Source: an uncultured Bacteroidales bacterium (GTDB taxonomy: Bacteria > Bacteroidota > Bacteroidia > Bacteroidales > UBA932). From it: a DNA stretch of 64,000 nt. The notes beneath the pieces were generated by a model. The model made no database searches, was not told the DNA's origin, and saw nothing but the letters and a program-made list of their open reading frames with translations. Position 1 is the first letter of the stretch, and each line of letters opens with the position of its first letter. The stretch lies in contig CAMVKH010000002.1 of NCBI GenBank assembly GCA_947168065.1, positions 1-64,000 of the forward strand, given 5' to 3'. Position numbers and translations under genes: made by a program. Shown here piece after piece: positions 25,968-33,820 of the stretch.

Positions 25968-26661
25968 CGAGCAGGATCTGCTTGAGTTTCTCCATGCCCA
26001 CGGTCGCGGGCTCCTGAATCTGGGTGAACTGGTTGTAGTCGAGCCGGATCGGCTTCGGGTCGATGAGGAAGATGGGCGTACCCGGCTGGACGTAGCGGAA
26101 GAGCCCGGCGGCCGGATAGACGTTGAGCGAGGTGCCGATGATCAGCAGGATGTCGGCTTCCGAGACTTCGCGGGCGGCCGGCGTCATCATGGGAACGGCT
26201 TCGCCGAACCAGACGATGTGGGGCCGGAGCTGTACGCCGCGGCTGTCGGTGTCGCCCAGGTTGATGTCGCGGTAGCCGATGTCCTTCACGCCGCGGGTTC
26301 CTTCACCGATGTCCTCCCGGTCTTCCGGACGGACCTTGGTCAGTTCGCCGTGCAGGTGGATGATCTTCGTGGAGCCGGCCCGCTCGTGGAGGTTGTCCAC
26401 GTTCTGCGTGACCACGGTCACCTCGAAGTAGCGTTCAAGTTCCGCGATGAGCTGGTGCGCCTTGTTGGGCTGTGCTTTCTCCAGCTGGCGGCGGCGCTCG
26501 TTATAGAATTTGAGCACGAGGCCCTTGTTGCGGTACCATCCTTCGATGTCCGCCACGTCGGCCACGTTGTAGTTTTCCCACAGGCCGTCGCTGTCACGGA
26601 AGGTCTTGATTCCGCTCTCTGCGCTGACGCCTGCGCCCGAAAGTACGACAAGTTTTTTCAT
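25954..26661 (-). CDS. cobB: Sir2-type NAD-dependent protein deacylase
   Basis: 235 residues. The NAD site GAGVSAESGIKTFR is at 9-22, TQNVDNLHERAG follows, and the catalytic His lies in HLHGEL. FYNERRR contains the Tyr-x-x-Arg pair that class III sirtuins use for succinyl and malonyl groups. The segment that normally holds four zinc-binding cysteines (after HLHGEL up to HIVWFGE) has no cysteine at all, so this is a zinc-less variant or has another structural solution. It removes acyl groups from lysines using NAD. Confidence 0.9.
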   Translation of the reverse strand: MKKLVVLSGAGVSAESGIKTFRDSDGLWENYNVADVADIEGWYRNKGLVLKFYNERRRQLEKAQPNKAHQLIAELERYFEVTVVTQNVDNLHERAGSTKIIHLHGELTKVRPEDREDIGEGTRGVKDIGYRDINLGDTDSRGVQLRPHIVWFGEAVPMMTPAAREVSEADILLIIGTSLNVYPAAGLFRYVQPGTPIFLIDPKPIRLDYNQFTQIQEPATVGMEKLKQILLDEYL

Positions 26662-26696
26662 GTGTATTGTATTCTAGACCAGGCTAGAAATGGATA

Positions 26697-27755
26697 TTAT
26701 ATAAAGTAATAGTTTCGAAGCCAGTACTCAAACAGGGGATCGGTCAGCCGGGCGTTGTCTTCTTCGTCGAAGACCACCAGCTCCCGTTTGGCCAGGGCTT
26801 CCCGGCTGCGGGCCACGCCGGCCGAGGAGTTGAGCCGGTAGCGCTCCAGGGTTTCCGCGCTGCTGAAGCGGCGGATGCCGTCGACGATGGCATGGAGCAG
26901 GTTGATCTGGTTGCCCGTCAGGTCGAAGAGCCAGTGCTTGAAGTGCGGGATGTGGATGGACAGCAGCATGTCGCGCGCCTGGTTGACCGTCACCCGGCTC
27001 ACGTAGCCGGCGGGCATGCTGTAGCACAGGGAGCAAAGCTGCTTTACGTACCACATGTTGCCTCCGGTCATCTCGTAGACGGCCAGGACTTCTTCCGCTT
27101 CGATGACGCGGCCCAGGTTGAGGAAGGCCGAGCGGATGTATTCGCATACGAGCTTCTTATCGAGCGGCTGCAGCTGCTGGGTCCTGCACATGCCGTAGAA
27201 GCATTTCCGCTCTTCGAAAATGCTTTTCATCGCATTGACGAACGAGCCGGTGAAGAGGTAGCGGATGTGCTTGTGGCGACTCCAGGTCCGGTCGAGGGCC
27301 TCCAGGCGGAAGTTCTCGTCTTCGATCCGGAGCAGGTTTTGGAATTCCTTGAAATAGAGGATGATCTGTTTGCCGGATTCCTCCGCGATGACGTTGGGCA
27401 GGTCGAAAATCTTCTTGTCGGGCACGTCGTCGAGTGAAACCTCGAAAGGCAGGATCGCCCCGCGGTTCAGTTCGCTGGCGCAGGCTTTCATCTTGCGCCG
27501 CCATAGCGCGATGAACTGCTCGGCGGACTGGAGTCCGGCCAGGTCGATCTCGCAGACGATGACCGGGTTCCCCGCTTTCTGGTAACGGTCGAGGGCTTCC
27601 CGCACGATCGTCTCCTTGCCGCTTCGCGCCTCGCCGTAGAAGGCGAGGTTCGTCCCCTTCGGACCCAGCGCAGACAAGACGGCTGCAATCTCGGCACTGC
27701 GGCCTACGATGCTGCCGCCGGCAGGGATCTTGTCGAAGGAGAACGGGCGTTCCAT
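26697..27755 (-). CDS. AAA-type ATPase-like protein with altered Walker motifs
   Basis: 352 residues resembling the ATPase_2 (archaeal-type) P-loop family: P-loop domain, helical lid, and a C-terminal winged-helix region (RLTDPLFEYWLRNYYFI). The P-loop reads GEARSGKE at 41-48, with Glu in place of Thr/Ser. The Walker B position reads IILYFKEFQ (131-139), with Lys where Asp is normal. Nucleotide hydrolysis is therefore doubtful. It stands alone, separated from the PUR-alpha gene by a terminator. Function unknown. Confidence 0.75.
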   Translation of the reverse strand: MERPFSFDKIPAGGSIVGRSAEIAAVLSALGPKGTNLAFYGEARSGKETIVREALDRYQKAGNPVIVCEIDLAGLQSAEQFIALWRRKMKACASELNRGAILPFEVSLDDVPDKKIFDLPNVIAEESGKQIILYFKEFQNLLRIEDENFRLEALDRTWSRHKHIRYLFTGSFVNAMKSIFEERKCFYGMCRTQQLQPLDKKLVCEYIRSAFLNLGRVIEAEEVLAVYEMTGGNMWYVKQLCSLCYSMPAGYVSRVTVNQARDMLLSIHIPHFKHWLFDLTGNQINLLHAIVDGIRRFSSAETLERYRLNSSAGVARSREALAKRELVVFDEEDNARLTDPLFEYWLRNYYFI

Positions 27756-27767
27756 GTACGTAATACG

Positions 27768-27797
27768 AAAAAATCCGGCTGAAAGGCCGGGTTTTTT
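27768..27797 (-). terminator. Intrinsic terminator after the PUR-alpha gene
   Basis: Hairpin CCGGC (27775-27779) with GCCGG (27786-27790). It is flanked by T-runs in both directions, so it could stop transcription on either strand. On the minus strand it separates the PUR-alpha gene from the ATPase gene. Confidence 0.75.
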
Positions 27798-27798
27798 A

Positions 27799-28167
27799 TT
27801 ATAATTCCTCGAAATTCACATCCGAGAAGGCTCCCGGTGCCTGGTCCGAAGATTCGGATGGTTCGGCCGGGGCGGTGTTTTCTTCGGCTGGCAGCCGCTC
27901 GCGGATATAGTTCACAACTTCCTGGAGTCCGTCGGCAAACTTGTCGAAATCTTCCTTGTAAAGGAATATCTTGTGTTTGTCGTACACATAGCGGCCATCC
28001 CGCTCGACGCGGCGCTTGCTCTCGGTGATGGTCAGGTAGTAATCGTTTCCTTTTGTGGCTTTTACATCGAAAAAGTAGGTTCTCTTTCCTGCTCTTACAG
28101 GCTTCGAATAGACGTCGTCTCCATTTCTTTCCTGATAGCCTGCATTGTCATAATCCTCGAAGTACAT
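27799..28167 (-). CDS. PUR-alpha-like protein (DUF3276)
   Basis: 122 residues. The core (about 15-95) matches the Bacteroidota/spirochaete PUR-alpha family, with GKRTYFFDVKATKGNDYYLTITESKRR and KHKIFLYKEDFDKF. Such proteins bind single-stranded nucleic acid as dimers; their bacterial role is not well known. The C-terminal 30 residues are acidic and disordered. Its promoter (-7 box at 28205-28212) is divergent from nusB and it ends in its own terminator, so it is monocistronic. Confidence 0.9.
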   Translation of the reverse strand: MYFEDYDNAGYQERNGDDVYSKPVRAGKRTYFFDVKATKGNDYYLTITESKRRVERDGRYVYDKHKIFLYKEDFDKFADGLQEVVNYIRERLPAEENTAPAEPSESSDQAPGAFSDVNFEEL

Positions 28168-28204
28168 GTCTAGGTGTTTTTAAACGTTTTTCGATAAACT
28201 CCTA

Positions 28205-28212
28205 CAAAGATA
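28205..28212 (-). promoter_or_regulatory. -7 box TATCTTTG for the PUR-alpha gene
   Basis: The plus strand reads CAAAGATA. It lies 38 bases upstream of the start at 28167 and back-to-back with the nusB promoter. Confidence 0.6.
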
Positions 28213-28237
28213 GATTTTTTTTTTGAACGAAACCACG

Positions 28238-28245
28238 TATCTTTG
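28238..28245 (+). promoter_or_regulatory. -7 box TATCTTTG for the nusB operon
   Basis: Exact consensus match, 25 bases upstream of the nusB ATG. The upstream T-tract ends in TTTG but at only 12 bases, short of the usual -33 spacing. Confidence 0.6.
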
Positions 28246-28269
28246 TAAAATAATTCAGAAAACTTTGAA

Positions 28270-29211
28270 ATGCTTTCCCGCAGATTGATCCGCATCAAGG
28301 CCTTCAAGACGCTCTTTGCCTACGAAGGGTCGCATGCCGACAACGCGCTCGTCGCCCAGAAGACCCTGGTGGAGTCCTGTGACAAGGTCAAGGATCTATA
28401 TTATTTCATGCTCAACATTTCTTCCTCGCTCATCCGGGTGGCTGAAGACAAGATTGCCGCCGGCATGCAGAAGTTCCGGCCCACCGAGGAAGAAGCGCAC
28501 CCCAATCTCAAATTCGTGCACAACCGCTTCGCGGCCCTGCTGTCGGACGATCCGGAATTCGGCCGTTACTGCATGCGCCGCGGCTTGCAGTGGGGAGAAT
28601 ACGAGCCTTTCGTCAGGCATGTGTACAATTCGCTGATTACGAAGGAATATTACCAGAACTACATGAAGTCCGGCGAAGATTCCTTCGAAGAAGACTGCCG
28701 GCTGTTCTCCTGCATTTTCCAGGACGAATTTGAAGACAACGAAGAACTGGCCTCCATCCTCGAAGACATGTCGGTGCTTTGGGTCGACGACCTGGCCTTT
28801 GCACTGAACGCCATCATTGCCGGCATCGACGAGACGGCCCGCAAGCACCTCATCTTCCATCCGAACACCTTCCTCAAGGAAGATGACAAGGACTTCGCCC
28901 TGCGGCTGCTCGCCGAGTCCATCGCCCGCTATGACGAATACTTCGAACTGCTTTCGCAGCACCTCGACAACTGGAAATCCGACCGCCTGGTGCTGACCGA
29001 CGCCGCCCTGATCGTGATGGGCATCACCGAAGCGGTGGTCTTCCCGACCATCCCGGTCAAGGTGACCATCAACGAGTATGTGGAGATTTCGAAATACTAC
29101 AGCACGCCCAACAGCCGTATCTTTGTCAACGGCATCCTCGACCGCATCATCCAGGAAAAGATCGCCAGCGGCGAGGTGGTCAAGCAGGGACGGGGCTTAT
29201 ACGAACAATAA
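28270..29211 (+). CDS. nusB: Transcription antitermination factor NusB, long form
   Basis: 313 residues, about twice the length of E. coli NusB. Bacteroidota members have a long N-terminal extension before the NusB helical domain. The N-terminus MLSRRLIRIKAFKTLFAYE and C-terminal VTINEYVEISKYYSTPNSRIFVNGILDRI are characteristic. It takes part in rRNA antitermination with NusE/S10. It leads a run with yajC, ybbR, coaE, DUF5606 and rimO. Confidence 0.93.
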   Translation: MLSRRLIRIKAFKTLFAYEGSHADNALVAQKTLVESCDKVKDLYYFMLNISSSLIRVAEDKIAAGMQKFRPTEEEAHPNLKFVHNRFAALLSDDPEFGRYCMRRGLQWGEYEPFVRHVYNSLITKEYYQNYMKSGEDSFEEDCRLFSCIFQDEFEDNEELASILEDMSVLWVDDLAFALNAIIAGIDETARKHLIFHPNTFLKEDDKDFALRLLAESIARYDEYFELLSQHLDNWKSDRLVLTDAALIVMGITEAVVFPTIPVKVTINEYVEISKYYSTPNSRIFVNGILDRIIQEKIASGEVVKQGRGLYEQ

Positions 29212-29229
29212 TCTCAAAACCATAAGACA

Positions 29230-29550
29230 ATGAATTTCTACGCTTTGACCCTTCTTCAGGCGCAAGGTTCCGCCAGCGGCGGCGGCCTGACCATGTTGCT
29301 GATGCTCGCCCTCATCTTCGTGGTGATGTGGCTCTTCATGATCCGCCCCCAGCAGAAACGCCAGAAAGAACTCAACAACTTCCGCAACAGCCTCTCCAAA
29401 GGTGACAAGGTGGTCACCGTCGGCGGCATCTACGGCACTGTCATCGAGGTCAACGACAACAAAGTGATGCTCGAGATCGACAAGGATGTCCGGATCAAGG
29501 TGGACAAGGCTTCCCTCGTGAAGGACTTCAGCGACGCCCAGCAGTCGTAA
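29230..29550 (+). CDS. yajC: Preprotein translocase subunit YajC
   Basis: 106 residues. A Gly/Ser-rich N-terminus is followed by one membrane helix (about 22-42) ending in MIRPQQKRQKE, the YajC signature, then GDKVVTVGGIYGTV. It associates with SecDF and YidC in the inner membrane. Lies 18 bases after nusB and 6 bases before the ybbR-like gene. Confidence 0.96.
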   Translation: MNFYALTLLQAQGSASGGGLTMLLMLALIFVVMWLFMIRPQQKRQKELNNFRNSLSKGDKVVTVGGIYGTVIEVNDNKVMLEIDKDVRIKVDKASLVKDFSDAQQS

Positions 29551-29556
29551 AACCCG

Positions 29557-30501
29557 ATGCGGGAACTGCGTCTGTTTCTGGTTTCCCTGCTCATCGCCTG
29601 CCTCGTGTGGGCGATGCACACCTTTACGCTGACCTATTCCGCTACGATGCCCTGCACGGTGCAGGTGACGACCAGCCTGCCGGGCTATGCGCCGGTAGCG
29701 ACGGCGCGGGAGTCCGTGCTGCTCCGCGGCAAGGCATCGGGTTTCTACCTGCTGCGGATGCGGGGGACGGGACGCAAGCCCGTGCTGTTCTCCGTTGAAG
29801 AGGAGCCCCGGCATTTCAAGCCGGTGGAGGGCAGCCCGGACGTATTCTCCCTTCCGGTGTCGGAACTGCGCGACCGGCTGTCCGAGCAGATGGGCGACCG
29901 GTTTGAAATCGACTTCATCGATGCCGATCAGCTGACCTTCTACTTCACGCGGCAGTCGTATGTACGGGTGCCTGTGGTGGCTTCGCTCGAGATGGACTAC
30001 CGTCCGCAGTACATGCCGGTGGGCGAGGTGATCCTGACGCCCGATTCGGTGCTGGTCTATGGCGCGGTGAAGGAGCTGCAGCGGATCTCGCAGGTCCGTA
30101 CGCGCCCCATCTCCTATTCGAAGGTCGACAAGTCCATCCAGGGCTTCGTGGGCCTGGAACCCATTCCCGGCCTGCGTCTGGAAACCGACCGGGTGAGTTA
30201 CGCCATGGAGGTGGACCGCTACGTAGAGTCGACGATGACCCTGCCCGTGACGGTCCGGGGAGCACCTGCGGGACGGACGCTGATTGTCCTGCCTTCGCAG
30301 GTGGAACTGACCTTCCGGGCGCCGTTCCGCCCCAAAGGCGGCCGCATCGTGGCCGAAGACCTGGCACTGGTCGTGGACTATGCCGATTTCACGGGGGCGG
30401 AAAGCACGAAGGTGATTCCGAAGCTGGTTACCAGCCGGGATATCTATACCTGGCGGATCAAGCCGGAACTGGTGGAGTGTATCCAGATGGGGAGACGATG
30501 A
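29557..30501 (+). CDS. YbbR-like domain membrane protein
   Basis: 314 residues. An N-terminal signal-anchor helix (about 5-22) is followed by repeated YbbR-type beta domains outside the membrane (for example YMPVGEVILTPDSVLVYGAV). In Firmicutes such proteins regulate the diadenylate cyclase CdaA, but in Bacteroidota they lie between yajC and coaE as here, with no known partner. The stop overlaps the coaE start (ATGA). Confidence 0.8.
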   Translation: MRELRLFLVSLLIACLVWAMHTFTLTYSATMPCTVQVTTSLPGYAPVATARESVLLRGKASGFYLLRMRGTGRKPVLFSVEEEPRHFKPVEGSPDVFSLPVSELRDRLSEQMGDRFEIDFIDADQLTFYFTRQSYVRVPVVASLEMDYRPQYMPVGEVILTPDSVLVYGAVKELQRISQVRTRPISYSKVDKSIQGFVGLEPIPGLRLETDRVSYAMEVDRYVESTMTLPVTVRGAPAGRTLIVLPSQVELTFRAPFRPKGGRIVAEDLALVVDYADFTGAESTKVIPKLVTSRDIYTWRIKPELVECIQMGRR

Positions 30502-31109
30502 AGCAGTCCTGTGTCTTGCTGTGCACCGGCGGTATCGGCAGCGGAAAGTCTGTGGTCGTGCGCCTCTTCCAGGCGCTGGACATCCCTTCCTACGATTGTG
30601 ACCGCGCCGCCAAGGAACTGTACGACCGCGATCCGCAGTTGCTGGCCGAAGTGGCGGCGCTCTGCGGGGAAGAAGTGCTGGATGCGGAGGGCCGGATCGA
30701 CCGGGCCGCCCTGGCACGGAAGATTTTCGGCGATGCCGCGCTGCTCGCCGCCCTGGAGGACCGGGTGCACCCGGCTGTCATCCGGGATTTTGAAAAGTGG
30801 AAAGAGGAGCAGGAGAGCGCCCTGGTGGTTATTGAATCCGCCATCCTGCTCGAAAAGCCGCGCTTTGCGGGGCTCATGGATTACACCGTGGTGGTGACGG
30901 CGCCCGAGGCGGTCCGCATCGCCCGCGTGATGCAGCGGGACGGGCTTTCAGAAGCCCAGGTGCGCCAGCGGATGGCTGCGCAATGGAGCGATGAAGCGCG
31001 CCTTGCCCGGGCCGATTTTGTTTTGGAAAACGACAACCGCCAGGCCCTGTTGCCGGCGGTCCTTGAAATAATTGATAAGATCAAAAGAAGATGGAAAAGA
31101 CAGATTTGA
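30498..31109 (+). CDS. coaE: Dephospho-CoA kinase
   Basis: Last step of coenzyme A synthesis: phosphorylates the ribose 3'-OH of dephospho-CoA. The start at 30498 (MKQSCVLLCTGGIGSGKS) overlaps the preceding stop as ATGA and gives 203 residues; an in-frame TTG-type start 21 bases upstream is unlikely. P-loop GGIGSGKS near 11-18, then YDCDRAAKEL, VVIESAILLE and the TAPEAVRIARVMQRDGLS lid. It overlaps the next gene by 19 bases. Confidence 0.94.
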   Translation: MKQSCVLLCTGGIGSGKSVVVRLFQALDIPSYDCDRAAKELYDRDPQLLAEVAALCGEEVLDAEGRIDRAALARKIFGDAALLAALEDRVHPAVIRDFEKWKEEQESALVVIESAILLEKPRFAGLMDYTVVVTAPEAVRIARVMQRDGLSEAQVRQRMAAQWSDEARLARADFVLENDNRQALLPAVLEIIDKIKRRWKRQI

Positions 31110-31531
31110 AAAAGATTCTCTCCGTTTCGGGTGAACACGGATTGTTTGAATATGTGGCCCAGGGTCGCGGCGGTATCATCGCCCAGTCGCTGGCTACGAA
31201 ACAGCGGCAGCTGCTCGGCGCCAGCGCCAAGGTTAGTTCGCTGGCCGACATCTCGATCTATACCGACGAGACCGACGTGCCGCTCCGCGACGTGCTGACG
31301 TCCATGGCGGCGAAGCTCTCTCAGGGCCAGGCTCCGGATCCCAAGGGCGATCCCAAGGCCATCAAGGCTTTCTTCTCGGAAGTGCTCCCGAACTACGATG
31401 AGAACCGCTTCTACGTGTCGCACATGAAGAAGGTCCTTGCCTGGTACGAGGAACTCCGCAACTTTGCCTCGCTCGAATTCGTCGCAGACGAAGAGGAAGA
31501 AGCGCCGGCAGCAGAGGAGAAGAAAGCGTGA
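31091..31531 (+). CDS. DUF5606 domain protein
   Basis: 146 residues. The first 60 residues (LKKILSVSGEHGLFEYVAQ, ADISIYTDETDVPL) define DUF5606, a Bacteroidota family of unknown function almost always beside coaE or other housekeeping genes. The tail is acidic and Ala-rich. Its start lies inside coaE and its stop overlaps the rimO start, so translation of the three is probably coupled. Confidence 0.9.
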   Translation: MEKTDLKKILSVSGEHGLFEYVAQGRGGIIAQSLATKQRQLLGASAKVSSLADISIYTDETDVPLRDVLTSMAAKLSQGQAPDPKGDPKAIKAFFSEVLPNYDENRFYVSHMKKVLAWYEELRNFASLEFVADEEEEAPAAEEKKA

Positions 31532-32886
31532 AGCGGATCCAGGTCGTGACGATGGGATGCTCCAAGAATCGCGTCGATTCGGAGCATCTGATGCATATCC
31601 TGCAGCAACGGGGCTATGAACTGGTTCCGGAAGGGGCGGATCTCGCCACGGCGCATGTCGACGAGGTGGTGATCAATACCTGCGGCTTCATCCAGGACGC
31701 GAAAGAAGAGTCGATCGCGGCCATCCTGGAGGCCGCCCAGGCCCGGCAGGAAGGGCTCATCAGCAAGCTTTCCGTGTTCGGCTGCCTGTCGCAGCGCTAC
31801 CGGAAGGAGCTCCCGGCGGAGATTCCGGAGGTGGACGAGTGGAACGGGGTGTTGACCTTCGACACGCTGGGCCGTGTCCTGACCACGCCGAAGCACTATG
31901 CCTACTTGAAGATCGCGGAGGGCTGTGACCGCTCGTGCTCCTACTGTGCCATCCCGATGATCCGCGGTCCGCACCACAGTGTGCCCATGGAGCAGCTGGT
32001 GGCGGAAGCGACACGGCTGGCGGGGCAGGGGGTCAAGGAGTTGATCGTCATCGCCCAGGACACGACGTATTACGGGCTCGACCTCTACGGCAAGCGGCGG
32101 CTGGGCGACCTGCTCACGCAGCTGGCCGCGATCGACGGCATCGAATGGATCCGGCTGCACTACAGCTATCCGGCGGGTTTCCCGGAGGATGTGCTCCGCG
32201 TGATGGCGGACAATCCGAAGATCTGCCCCTACATCGACATTCCGCTGCAACACAGCGCCGACAAGGTGCTGGGTATGATGCGGCGTGGCGTCGACGGGCG
32301 GCAGACGCGCGAGCTGGTGGCGCGCATGCGCCAGCTGGTGCCGGGTGTCGTCCTTCGCACGACCTTGATCGTGGGGCATCCGGGCGAAGGGGAGGCGGAG
32401 TTCGACGATCTGCTCGACTTCGTCCGGTCGTGCCGTTTCGAGCGTCTGGGGGCGTTCACTTACTCGGAAGAGGAGGGGACGTACGGGGCGTTGCATTACA
32501 AGGATGCTATTCCGCAGGAGGTGAAGCAGGCGCGTTACGATCGTCTGATGGAAGTCCAGAGCGGGATATCGCTGGCTTTCAATCAGTCGCGGGTCGGCCG
32601 TCGGGAGCGTGTCCTTGTCGACAGTTTCTCTGACGCGGTTCTGGTCTGTCGTTCGCAGACGGAGTCTCCGGAAGTGGACGGCGAGATCCTTGTAGATCCA
32701 GATGGCGGACGGGCTATGCCGGCTTCTCCGGCTTCACCGCTCCGGGATAAGGCCTCGCTCGCAGAAAAATGCTCGCTCGACCTTATCCCGTCCGCTGTTT
32801 CGCCGGAGGCGCTCATCGGACAGTTCATCGATGTGGACATCGTCGGTGCAAATGAATATGATCTTATAGCGGATATACACGAATGA
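31528..32886 (+). CDS. rimO: Ribosomal protein S12 methylthiotransferase RimO
   Basis: Radical-SAM enzyme that adds a methylthio group to an aspartate of ribosomal protein S12. The start is GTG at 31528, overlapping the DUF5606 stop. In 452 residues, C11, C52 and C86 lie in the MTTase domain and C133, C137 and C140 (CDRSCSYC) bind the radical-SAM cluster. The C-terminal TRAM domain is interrupted: between VDGEILVDP and GQFIDVDIV lies an extra segment of about 35 residues, part of it (about 406-421) encoded by a palindromic DNA element. The frame stays open, so the enzyme is probably functional. Confidence 0.95.
   Translation: MKRIQVVTMGCSKNRVDSEHLMHILQQRGYELVPEGADLATAHVDEVVINTCGFIQDAKEESIAAILEAAQARQEGLISKLSVFGCLSQRYRKELPAEIPEVDEWNGVLTFDTLGRVLTTPKHYAYLKIAEGCDRSCSYCAIPMIRGPHHSVPMEQLVAEATRLAGQGVKELIVIAQDTTYYGLDLYGKRRLGDLLTQLAAIDGIEWIRLHYSYPAGFPEDVLRVMADNPKICPYIDIPLQHSADKVLGMMRRGVDGRQTRELVARMRQLVPGVVLRTTLIVGHPGEGEAEFDDLLDFVRSCRFERLGAFTYSEEEGTYGALHYKDAIPQEVKQARYDRLMEVQSGISLAFNQSRVGRRERVLVDSFSDAVLVCRSQTESPEVDGEILVDPDGGRAMPASPASPLRDKASLAEKCSLDLIPSAVSPEALIGQFIDVDIVGANEYDLIADIHE
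32743..32790. repeat. Palindromic element inside rimO
   Basis: Perfect 10-base arms CGGGATAAGG (32743-32752) and CCTTATCCCG (32781-32790) enclose a 28-base centre. The inverted element encodes extra residues in the TRAM domain without breaking the frame. Its reverse complement shares TCGA, a T-rich loop, GCGAG and a GAGCG right flank with the repeats at 32901-32961 and 56797-56859. Confidence 0.75.
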
Positions 32887-32900
32887 ATTAGAGGGCGTAG

Positions 32901-32961
32901 CGGCGCGGGTGGTATTGGGTGAAGCGACCTTTTTTCGGGAGCTGGACCAATACCAGAGCGC
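32901..32961. repeat. 62-bp palindromic element, copy 1 (rimO-fabG gap)
   Basis: Stem GGTATTGG (32911-32918) with CCAATACC (32947-32954) around a loop containing TTTTTTCGGGAG. The 17-base left flank CGGCGCGGGTGGTATTG and the 14-base right flank CAATACCAGAGCGC are identical in the reverse complement of 56797-56859. It fills most of the gap between rimO and fabG. Confidence 0.85.
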
Positions 32962-32987
32962 AGCGGAGCCCGACAAGACGAAACGAT

Positions 32988-33734
32988 ATGGAACTTTTGA
33001 AAGGAAAAGTCGCACTCGTGACGGGTGCGGCGAGGGGCATCGGCAAACAGATCGCCCTGAAATTTGCGGAAGAAGGCGCCGATATCGCCTTTACCGACCT
33101 GGTCATTGACGAACTGGGCGAACAGACAAAGAAAGAACTCGAGGAAAAAGGCGCCCGCGTGCTGGCCATCGCCTCCAACGCCGCCGACTTCCAGCAGGCC
33201 CACGACGCCGTACAGCAGGTTGTCGATACCTTCGGACACCTGGATATCCTGGTCAATAACGCCGGCATTACCAAAGACGGCCTCATGCTCCGCATGAACG
33301 AAGCCCAGTGGGATGCCGTGCTGACCGTCAATCTCAAGAGCGCGTTCAACTTCATCCACGCCGTGTCGCCTGTCATGCTGCGGCAGCGCGGGGGATCGAT
33401 CATCAACATCAGCTCCATCGTGGGCGTCCACGGCAATGCCGGCCAGTGCAACTACTCGGCTTCCAAAGCCGGCATGATCGGGCTGGCCAAGTCCATCGCC
33501 GCCGAACTCGGCCCGAAGGGCGTGCGCGCCAATGTGGTGGCACCGGGCTTCATCCTGACCGACATGACCGAGAAACTCGGCCCCGAGGTGATCAAGCAGT
33601 GGGAAGCCAAGATCCCGATGCGCCGCGGCGGCTCGCCTGCCGAAGTAGCGAAAGTGTGCACCTTCCTGGCCTCCGACCTGGCATCGTATGTTTCCGGACA
33701 GGTCATTCTGGTGGACGGCGGCATGGGCATGTAA
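32988..33734 (+). CDS. fabG: 3-oxoacyl-[acyl-carrier-protein] reductase
   Basis: NADPH-dependent reductase of the fatty-acid elongation cycle. The start at 32988 (MELLKGKVALVTGAARGIGKQ) gives 248 residues, the family norm; the frame upstream is open only because it crosses the repeat element. TGAARGIG binds NADP, NNAGITKDGLMLRM is typical of FabG, and the catalytic S-Y-K set lies in ISSIVG and NYSASKAG. Other fatty-acid genes are not in the window. Confidence 0.94.
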   Translation: MELLKGKVALVTGAARGIGKQIALKFAEEGADIAFTDLVIDELGEQTKKELEEKGARVLAIASNAADFQQAHDAVQQVVDTFGHLDILVNNAGITKDGLMLRMNEAQWDAVLTVNLKSAFNFIHAVSPVMLRQRGGSIINISSIVGVHGNAGQCNYSASKAGMIGLAKSIAAELGPKGVRANVVAPGFILTDMTEKLGPEVIKQWEAKIPMRRGGSPAEVAKVCTFLASDLASYVSGQVILVDGGMGM

Positions 33735-33820
33735 GCCGAAAGCGGTAACAACGGAAGCGATTTATTCGTAACTTTAGGGAAAATATCCTGAATTCCTATT
33801 ATTCCTAACAATAAATGCCT

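Noticed and set aside
32740-32800. Frameshift or pseudogene in rimO
   Set aside because: The frame reopens correctly after the palindrome and the TRAM end GQFIDVDIV is intact, so it is an in-frame insertion.
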